DNA from: Trebonia sp963734665
GTDB taxonomy: Bacteria > Actinomycetota > Actinomycetes > Streptosporangiales > Streptosporangiaceae
DNA length: 64,000 nucleotides
NCBI GenBank assembly: GCA_963734665.1
Contig: CAVTIR010000007.1
Location: forward strand, 632,012-696,011
Direction of reading: 5' to 3'
The notes under the pieces: model-generated
The model's database searches: none
Told to the model about the DNA's origin: nothing
What the model saw: the letters and a program-made list of their open reading frames with translations, nothing else
Shown: positions 58,965 through 64,000 of the stretch, in pieces
Layout of the letters: every line of letters starts with the position of its first letter
Position numbering within the stretch: the stretch's first letter is position 1
Position numbers and translations under genes: made by a program

Positions 58965-59843
58965 TCACGGCCGGGACCCGGCGAGGGTGTCGACAATGCC
59001 ACCTCGGTCACGACCTCGCCAGCCGTAGTAGCGAAGGCCGTTCTCCAGCATTTCGACCAGCACCCTGCCAGTCGTGTACGAGTCGGCGGTGGATCGTCCG
59101 GTCAGGAAGGGATAGTCGGCGATCACAGAAACCTCATGTCCCACATTCCCGTGGTACTGACCCTCTGGGCCAACCGCGTCACGCAGGATATACTCCAGCG
59201 GGTATGGCGGCGGCCCCATGTTAAGGTCGGTGCCGACAAAACCGGTTCCGTCGTGGTAGTCGTACTCGATGGGATGCCCCGTGACGTGGCGGCCCCATAT
59301 GATGCTCTTGCGGTCGCCTTCGTTACGCGCAAAGGCTAGGCAGGTGACGCCGTAGCATTCAGCGGCCACCGGCCGGTTGAGGCCGTAGAAGATGAGTATC
59401 AGTTCGTGCAGCCGGTAATTATTGACCATGTCGATGATCGGGCCGCTGCCTCCCACGATCAGGATGGCGTCGTACTCGCGCTCGATCTCGGCACGGATCT
59501 CGTCTAGGCGGTTGTTGTACCTCTCGATTTCACGCAGGTAGTTCGGCGAGCTACGGTACGGCTTCTCAGGCAGCCACGCCGAAAGGTTCAGCGGCTTTTC
59601 CAGCCTGCCGGACTCGCTTACCTCGCGGGTCTTGCGTGCGTTCTCTTCCGAGGTCACGGTCCGGCCGAGTGGAGGATCGACGAAGGTCGGATCCTCACTC
59701 GACGGCAGGGGCACGGGATGCCTTCCTGTGCTGGTGACGAACACTACTTCGTAGCCTTGTCCGTCGAAAGCATCGAGTGGGCCGACCAGTTCTTCGCCCC
59801 AGAAACCCCATTCCGAAAGAATGCATAGAATCTTGCGTGACAT
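58965..59843 (-). CDS. DJ-1/PfpI (class I glutamine amidotransferase-like) protein
   Basis: 292 residues from ATG 59843, GAGGGGG eight bases upstream. Opens KILCILSEWGFWGEELVGPL with EVVFVTSTG. DAILIVGGSGPIIDM precedes the nucleophile elbow AAECYGVTCLAFA, where Cys is followed by Tyr rather than the His seen in Hsp31/PfpI. The insert from about 60-120 and the C-terminal GHEVSVIADYPFLTGRSTADS are larger than in simple DJ-1. Possibly a glyoxalase III/hydratase-like enzyme. First gene of a four-gene minus-strand operon. Confidence 0.8.
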   Translation of the reverse strand: MSRKILCILSEWGFWGEELVGPLDAFDGQGYEVVFVTSTGRHPVPLPSSEDPTFVDPPLGRTVTSEENARKTREVSESGRLEKPLNLSAWLPEKPYRSSPNYLREIERYNNRLDEIRAEIEREYDAILIVGGSGPIIDMVNNYRLHELILIFYGLNRPVAAECYGVTCLAFARNEGDRKSIIWGRHVTGHPIEYDYHDGTGFVGTDLNMGPPPYPLEYILRDAVGPEGQYHGNVGHEVSVIADYPFLTGRSTADSYTTGRVLVEMLENGLRYYGWRGRDRGGIVDTLAGSRP

Positions 59844-60264
59844 AAACAAGCCCCCTCGTGAGATACCGTGCCGTTATTACGAGCACGACATCAGACAGGT
59901 CCCTGCGCGATCATCGCAAACTCAGTTTCTTTGTATAGGACCCACGTTGCGACTTGAAACTTAACTTAAGTCCGGAATCCCCTCTTCGCTTACATAGATG
60001 CATATGAATATTACCGGCGGCGCTGAGTGGTTGTCAATACGCGTACTCTGAGCTCGTCATTTTAATCGCTAAGGTTTGTATTCACGGCATTTGCCTATGT
60101 TGTCGGGCGTGTGTAAATAGTCGGAAATCTTGTGGACGGGGTTGACGAGCCTGCCCTCCTCGAAGAAGGCGCCGCCGCCCTCAACCGGGCCGCCCGATTC
60201 ATCCAGGACCACGCCCCTCAGAAGGCTGCCGTCTGACTAGCGCCATCAGTCCCAGGGAAACCTC
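59844..60264. other. Gene-free, partly AT-rich stretch; promoter of the DJ-1 operon and an unidentified coding relic
   Basis: 59,900-60,110 is markedly AT-rich, with dyads such as ACTTAACTTAAGT, and probably holds the operon promoter. At 60132-60236 a plus-strand open stretch (VDGVDEPALLEEGAAALNRA, then ARFIQDHAPQ) looks like the tail of a real protein, but I cannot name it. Confidence 0.4.
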
Positions 60265-60320
60265 AGGGACAGGGGCACCCGGATAGGCGGCGTCATCAGC
60301 CCCATCCGGGTGCCATGTCC
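60265..60320. terminator. Long hairpin upstream of the M28 relic
   Basis: Arms GGGACAGGGGCACCCGGAT and ATCCGGGTGCCATGTCCC (one mismatch/bulge) around a 19-nt loop. It lies downstream of the minus-strand relic and plus-strand fragment. Confidence 0.6.
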
Positions 60321-60427
60321 CCGCAACAGGACAGCTCGCCGGCAAAGCAGCCGGCACCAACCGAAGAGCCGTGCAGCACGGCGGCTGCACGGCTGGACGG
60401 TCGGCGTGTGGCCGCGGGTTCGGCCCG

Positions 60428-60680
60428 CTACGCGCTGATGAGCGCGAGTGCGGCGGCGTGAACGGAACGGTAGGCAGTGTCAAGAAGAGCGGGAGATGTC
60501 GTCACCCCGGGCCGGTCGTCCGGAGTGTGGAACTGGGGAAGTCGCCGGAGAAACCCAGCAGCGGAACGGAGTTCCCAAGTCGCTGGTACCACTCCGCTGA
60601 ATCGCCGGGGAAGGGCGTCGTGGGTGCGAAACTGCCGGCCTTCTCGGATCCCCGTGAGCCCGTGCGGGTAGGCCGCGGTG
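60428..60680 (-). pseudogene. M28-type peptidase C-terminal relic, frameshifted
   Basis: Minus-strand frame A reads GSFAPTTPFPGDSAEWYQRL then GNSVPLLGFSGDFP. The sense then continues in another frame as QFHTPDDRPGVTTSPALLDT and AYRSVHAAALALIS, to TAG 60428-60430. The junction near 60536 needs one missing base. The HTPDD.....T-type C-terminus with its conserved His is the M28 aminopeptidase pattern. The N-terminal two thirds are absent; the L,D-transpeptidase gene stops just before it. Family assignment is from memory. Confidence 0.6.
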
Positions 60681-60681
60681 C

Positions 60682-61335
60682 CTAGAACACCACGACCTCG
60701 GCGCCGATGGCCAAGTGCTCGTTGTAGTAGTGCGCGTTCGCCATGGTCAGGTGGACGCAGCCGTGCGAGGGGACAGTGAGACTGCCGGCGTGGAAGGCGA
60801 TCCCGTCGGAGGTGAACTGGACCGCCCACGGCATCGGCTCGTTGTACGTGTTGCTGATGACGTTCGGACCGCCCTTCCATATCACTGTGAACGTGCCGCG
60901 TCGCGTCGCGTTCGCTGATCCTGGTGCTCCGGGTTCCATGCGCACTGGGCCGAAGGTGACCTTGCCATCTGATTGCAGCCAGGTCAGGTGCCTCGACAGG
61001 TCGACGCACGCCGCGGCGGCTGGCGGGCACGTACTGTAGTCACGGGCGTTCAGCGCCAGAGACCCGAGGGCCGGCGGCGTGGCAGCGGGCTTCGAGGGCA
61101 GGCTCAGCCGTGGGCCCGTTACGGCGGCGAAGTTTGCCGCATTCCCGGCGCTGCCGGGCGTCTGCGTCGCGCCCGGCCGGCTCGGTATGGCGGCTCCGAT
61201 GTCGGCGGAGTCGGCGACCGCGACGTACGCCGCGATGATCACCAGCGCAGTCGACGCCACGCCCGCGGTCACCAGCACGGCAGGCCGCCCCAACACTGTC
61301 GGTTTCCGGACGCGTTGCTTACCTTGCGTGCCCAT
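60682..61335 (-). CDS. L,D-transpeptidase (YkuD domain), membrane-anchored
   Basis: 217 residues from ATG 61335, GGGGGG seven to twelve bases upstream. One N-terminal membrane segment (AVLVTAGVASTALVIIAAYVAVA), a Pro/Ala linker, then the YkuD domain: GTFTVIWKGGPNVISNTYNEPMPW split by short loops, IAFHAGSLTVPSHGCVHLTMANA with catalytic Cys in SHGCVHL and the upstream His. It would make 3-3 crosslinks in peptidoglycan outside the membrane. The promoter is overlapped by the 29-bp dyad at 61357. Confidence 0.9.
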   Translation of the reverse strand: MGTQGKQRVRKPTVLGRPAVLVTAGVASTALVIIAAYVAVADSADIGAAIPSRPGATQTPGSAGNAANFAAVTGPRLSLPSKPAATPPALGSLALNARDYSTCPPAAAACVDLSRHLTWLQSDGKVTFGPVRMEPGAPGSANATRRGTFTVIWKGGPNVISNTYNEPMPWAVQFTSDGIAFHAGSLTVPSHGCVHLTMANAHYYNEHLAIGAEVVVF

Positions 61336-61356
61336 GCGTCACCCCCCAGCTAGGTA

Positions 61357-61385
61357 CTCTAAGTAATCGATTCGATTACTTAGAG
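61357..61385. promoter_or_regulatory. 29-bp perfect dyad operator upstream of the L,D-transpeptidase gene
   Basis: Arms CTCTAAGTAATCGA and TCGATTACTTAGAG meet at a single T. It lies 21 bases before the L,D-transpeptidase start and includes a -10-like TAGAGT on that strand. Length and symmetry suit a TetR-type repressor, but no TetR gene is in the window. Confidence 0.7.
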
Positions 61386-61405
61386 TTGCCAACTTTGGCT
61401 GTCTT

Positions 61406-61590
61406 ATGCATCAGGAAGACGGAAACCTGTCCTGGAGGGGTGACGCCACGCTGAGCCTGTCCGTTATGTCGGCGTTCGCGGATCGGCTGACCGGGATTCA
61501 GCCCGTGCCCAGGGCCGGGGTCGTCGCCGCGAGTGGTGCCGCCGCTTTTGCTCGTCGTGCTCTATGGACGGGCTACCCGGTGCTGGCTGG
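61406..61590 (+). pseudogene. Possible N-terminal fragment, perhaps of an M50B-type membrane peptidase
   Basis: From ATG 61406 (or ATG 61466): LSVMSAFADRLTGIQPVPRA then GVVAASGAAAFARRALW. This resembles the first helix region of actinobacterial M50B-like membrane proteins (TQPVP...), but the zinc motif never appears and the frame runs into the antisense DMT gene end. Truncation or chance coding; identification is tentative. Confidence 0.25.
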
Positions 61591-62550
61591 TCAGACCTTT
61601 GGCTGCGGCCCGGCGTGCAGGCCGGCGAGGGGTCCCGCTGCTTGGGCGGCCCGCTCGCCGCGCAATGGCTGCGCTGGCAGCGGCGCGTTCTCACCCTGAA
61701 CCAGGTGGCTGTGGCTGAGGGCCGAGACGCCGGCGACGACGAGCGCGAGCCCCGTCGCCTCGGCGGCCAGGTCAAGCGTCCCCGCCCGCATGTGCTCGCC
61801 GAACAGGAATATCCCTAGCAGGCTGGCCGCCAGCGGGTCGAGGATCGTGAACCCGGGCTGTGACGCCGCGAGCGGGCCCGAGGCCAGTGCGTGGGAGGCG
61901 AGCAGCAGGCTGGCTGCCCCGGCGCTGATGAGGACATAGACCGGCCAGCTGGAGAAGATCGCGCCGGCGCCGGCGCCGAGGTGAGAGCTGAACTCCTTGA
62001 TCACCGCGGCCACGAATCCCCAGCAGATCCCCGTGGTCGCCCCCAGCACTGCCGCGCGACGGGACCCATGCGCGACGCGACGCCGGTCCAGCCCGAAGGC
62101 CGCCGCCAGTCCAGCAAGCACGACGCCCGCAGTTACCAGTCCCGCTAGCCACCACGATGAACCCGGCGCGTGCGGCCGGCCCCCGGACGGCGCGGCGGCC
62201 AGCAGGAACAGGGCAAGTCCCGCGGACATGCCGGACGCGGCAAACCAGTCGCGCAGCTGTACCCGCCGCGAGCCCAGGACGGCCATGTAAGCGAAGACGA
62301 ACAGCAACTCCAGCGCGAGGATCGGCTGGACCAGCGCCAGGGCGCCGAAGTGCAAGGCGCTGACCTGACAGGCGAACCCGAGGATCATGCAGCCTATCCC
62401 CGCGAGCCAGACCGGGCGGCGGGCCAGGCGCACGATGAGCCGCAGGTCAAACCTGTCCGCCTGGATCCTGCTGGCACCCAGACGCTGGCATACCGAGGAC
62501 GTGGCAGTGCACAAGCTCGCGGCCACGGCCAGCACTATCGCCTTGTCCAT
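61591..62550 (-). CDS. DMT (EamA-like) family transporter
   Basis: 319 residues, nine to ten membrane helices. Starts DKAIVLAVAASLCTATSSVCQRLGA; ALHFGALALVQPILALELLFVF and FTILDPLAASLLGIFLFGEHMRAG are the paired half-repeat ends with the Pro/Leu/Glu pattern of the DMT superfamily. The C-terminal 35 residues are hydrophilic. Substrate unknown. Probably the last gene of the MarR group, 94 bp after the small gene. Confidence 0.85.
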   Translation of the reverse strand: MDKAIVLAVAASLCTATSSVCQRLGASRIQADRFDLRLIVRLARRPVWLAGIGCMILGFACQVSALHFGALALVQPILALELLFVFAYMAVLGSRRVQLRDWFAASGMSAGLALFLLAAAPSGGRPHAPGSSWWLAGLVTAGVVLAGLAAAFGLDRRRVAHGSRRAAVLGATTGICWGFVAAVIKEFSSHLGAGAGAIFSSWPVYVLISAGAASLLLASHALASGPLAASQPGFTILDPLAASLLGIFLFGEHMRAGTLDLAAEATGLALVVAGVSALSHSHLVQGENAPLPAQPLRGERAAQAAGPLAGLHAGPQPKV

Positions 62551-62644
62551 TTGCGATCACCGTCTTCAATAGCGGGTAGGCACGAGCGTTCACGCTCGCC
62601 GCGGGAGAGCGGCAGAGCCCGGGGCTGCCGCCCCCGGAACTGGA

Positions 62645-62848
62645 TCAGGCAGCGATGCGCATGGCGAGCCGCGGGGGGCAGCCGCGTCGCACCAGCCCGG
62701 CGATCTTGTGCCAGTCGACGTGATCCGCTTCTGCCTCGGCCAGCGGGGCGGGGACGCCGAGACGTTTGAGCTGGGTCACGCGCCATTCATGCGCGGAGTG
62801 CACGTCATGATTGATGGCTTCGCGGGGAGCCGCCGGGGCTGGTTTCAT
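62645..62848 (-). CDS. Hypothetical 67-residue protein
   Basis: ATG 62848 has a strong GGAGGAG site. HEWRVTQLKRLGVPAPLAEAEADHVDWHKIAGLVRRGCPP is a compact helical sequence. I recall similar small actinobacterial proteins near stress genes but no function. It lies 31 bp downstream of the UspA gene and probably shares its transcript. Confidence 0.65.
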   Translation of the reverse strand: MKPAPAAPREAINHDVHSAHEWRVTQLKRLGVPAPLAEAEADHVDWHKIAGLVRRGCPPRLAMRIAA

Positions 62849-62879
62849 CGCTTACTCCTCCAGGTAGGTTCGGCGCGCT

Positions 62880-63386
62880 TCACATTGCGGGGGGCACGAC
62901 CACGATCACAGATTTCCGGCGCCGGGCGGCCAGGCGCTGCCCGACCGAGCCGGTGAGGCGGTGCGGGGTCGCGTCAGATCCGCCGACCACGATCAGATCG
63001 GCATGGACTTCTCCGGCGATCCGCAGGAGCCCGGCAACGGGGTCGCCGGGAGCGTGAATGAAGGTGAGATCGAGGCCGGCCGCCTCGCGCAGCATGCCGG
63101 CGGCCAGGCCTTCGGCCTGCTCGCCGGCAGCCGGATCCGGCACCGGGTAGCCGGCTGCCGCGATATCGGCGGCCGCGCATATCGCCGCCGTAATGGCGCC
63201 GGCAGCCGGACTGGTGAACACGGCGACGGCCCGGCCGCCCAGCCGCCGGGCTTCCCCGCAGGCCCAGCAGAAAGCGGCCCACGACGCGCTGGAGTCATCG
63301 AGCCCGATGACCACTGTCGCGGTGTCGGCCGGACCGTCGCCGGCGGTGCCCGTCTTCAGGCGGGGGCTTGGTGCCCTGCGGCGCAT
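62880..63386 (-). CDS. Universal stress protein (UspA) domain protein
   Basis: 168 residues from ATG 63386, GGAGG well placed. ATVVIGLDDSSASWAAFCWA opens the Usp fold. DLTFIHAPGDPVAGLLRIAGEVHADLIVVGGSD and LTGSVGQRLAARRRKSVIVV carry the ATP-binding G-2x-G-9x-G(S/T)-like end, here GGS...GSVGQRL. ATP binding is likely. Co-transcribed with MarR, 20 bp gap. Confidence 0.88.
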   Translation of the reverse strand: MRRRAPSPRLKTGTAGDGPADTATVVIGLDDSSASWAAFCWACGEARRLGGRAVAVFTSPAAGAITAAICAAADIAAAGYPVPDPAAGEQAEGLAAGMLREAAGLDLTFIHAPGDPVAGLLRIAGEVHADLIVVGGSDATPHRLTGSVGQRLAARRRKSVIVVVPPAM

Positions 63387-63406
63387 AGCGCTACCTCCAC
63401 GGGCGG

Positions 63407-63898
63407 TCAGGGAGTAGGTTCTTCTGCCGAGGCAGGGACATGGTGGCCGGCAGCCCGCTGCTCGTTGTCGAGCTCATGCAGGTGACGCAGTGCCGGGGCG
63501 GCCGCCAGCAGGGCTGCGACCTCGTCGGGCGGGAGTTTGTCGATCAGCCGGGCGAGCGCCTCCGTCCCGGCCCGTCTGCGGGAGCGCAGGTAGTCCGCGC
63601 CTGCCGCGGTCAGCGCTACCAGCACCACCCGCTGATCTCGCGGATCCGCCCGCCGCTCGGCCAGGCCTGCCGTCGCCAGGACCGTCACGAGCGCCGTCAT
63701 GGACGGCTGGGTGACTCCCTCGGTGACCGCAAGGTCAGTGATGCGCCGTGGCCCGGTCCGCTCCACCGTGGCCAGCGTCGACGCCGCCGTCAGGCTGATG
63801 TCCCTGGGCTGATGCCGTACCGCGGCCGTCAGCAGCGGGTAGATCGCCCCGGCGACCGCTACACGGTCGCCGGGGTCTTCGGCTCTTTGCAGGCTCAT
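63407..63898 (-). CDS. MarR family transcriptional regulator
   Basis: 163 residues. Winged helix: LTAASTLATVERTGPRRITDLAVTEGVTQPSMTALVTVLATAGLAERRADPRDQRVVLVALTAAG, read in parts, with the DPRDQR wing typical of MarR. A C-terminal His-rich tail (RHLHELDNEQRAAGHH). TATGCT seven to twelve bases before the ATG suggests a leaderless message. It probably represses its own operon (UspA, small protein, DMT transporter) and maybe the divergent gene beyond 64000. Confidence 0.9.
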   Translation of the reverse strand: MSLQRAEDPGDRVAVAGAIYPLLTAAVRHQPRDISLTAASTLATVERTGPRRITDLAVTEGVTQPSMTALVTVLATAGLAERRADPRDQRVVLVALTAAGADYLRSRRRAGTEALARLIDKLPPDEVAALLAAAPALRHLHELDNEQRAAGHHVPASAEEPTP

Positions 63899-63934
63899 GC
63901 TATAAGCATAGCTGATTTATATAGATTTGCTATA
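63899..63934. promoter_or_regulatory. MarR promoter/operator
   Basis: GCTATAAGCATAGC (63899-63912) is an inverted repeat abutting the MarR start, and GCTATA recurs at 63929. The AT-rich tract between includes TATAAAT-like hexamers on the minus strand. Autoregulation is inference. Confidence 0.5.
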
Positions 63935-63939
63935 CGGAG

Positions 63940-63996
63940 ATGGACGGCATCACCATGCACCACTGGACAGGCGCCACCTTCCGTTCGGAACAATGA
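63940..63996 (+). other. Possible 18-codon leader ORF before a gene starting at the window edge
   Basis: MDGITMHHWTGATFRSEQ then TGA, overlapping ATG 63993, which may open the next gene. No clear ribosome site is seen, so this is weak. Confidence 0.2.
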
Positions 63997-64000
63997 GGAA

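Noticed and set aside
60199..60483. 94-residue minus-strand ORF
   Set aside because: Pro/Arg/Ala-rich, crosses a hairpin and the end of the M28 relic; no ribosome site.
9900..60500. tRNA or rRNA genes
   Set aside because: I looked for T-loop GTTCRANNC segments with plausible acceptor stems in the gaps and found no convincing cloverleaf.

Overview
The window is GC-rich, densely coded DNA of an actinobacterium (Actinomycetota), most likely a filamentous actinomycete. The evidence is GTG/TTG starts, several apparently leaderless promoters, a very long RNase E/G with disordered arms, a DUF222-HNH protein, F420-type LLM oxidoreductase and mycothiol-type (TIGR03086) relics, and the actinobacterial block radical SAM - DUF2344 - rne/rng - rplU - rpmA - obg - proB - nadD - rsfS. 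I cannot name a genus. No rRNA or tRNA gene was recognised.

Layout. 0-8 kb is accessory and partly decayed: a VOC fragment, a small CRISPR array without cas genes, an HNH protein, a broken TIGR03086 gene, an LLM oxidoreductase, a MerR regulator with a textbook MerR promoter, a hexamer repeat, and a wrecked sugar ABC transporter. 7.3-11.3 kb carries a PfkB kinase followed by a ThyA-like protein, a 46-codon coupled ORF, a nucleotidyltransferase and a deaminase fusion, which look like an uncharacterised nucleotide-processing set. 11.9-30.1 kb is the conserved core. It is interrupted by an M48 protease where proA might be expected, and by a DeoR-controlled sugar ABC operon between nadD and rsfS. 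30.3-36.2 kb holds a heterodimeric ABC exporter and an AzlCD exporter divergent from an XRE-cupin regulator with paired operators. 36.3-44.1 kb is an oxalate catabolism island: OFA transporter, two Frc-type CoA-transferases, GntR regulator, PAS protein and oxalyl-CoA decarboxylase. A shared 10-bp box (YTGNATACAR) occurs at four promoter positions there. 44.2-52.3 kb is mixed accessory DNA, including a divergent seryl-tRNA synthetase flanked by short-chain dehydrogenase relics. 52.4-56.7 kb is a galT-galK operon with a DeoR repressor, followed by relics of an SDR, a beta-galactosidase and an integrase. 56.8-59.8 kb is a four-gene operon (DJ-1/PfpI-like, double NTF2-like, metallo-beta-lactamase fold, VOC) with no function I recognise. 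60.1-64 kb has an M28 peptidase relic, an L,D-transpeptidase behind a 29-bp perfect dyad, and a MarR - UspA - small protein - DMT transporter group.

A recurring theme is decay. At least ten gene relics lie between intact genes, several only 15-40 codons long, and many intergenic spaces between convergent genes hold strong hairpins. The functional modules are oxalate import and degradation (OFA carrier, Frc, Oxc, GntR), galactose entry into the Leloir pathway (GalK, GalT), sugar import (ABC with DeoR), and ribosome assembly and silencing (L21, L27, Obg, RsfS, RNase E/G). All assignments come from reading the sequence and motif memory; no database search was possible.
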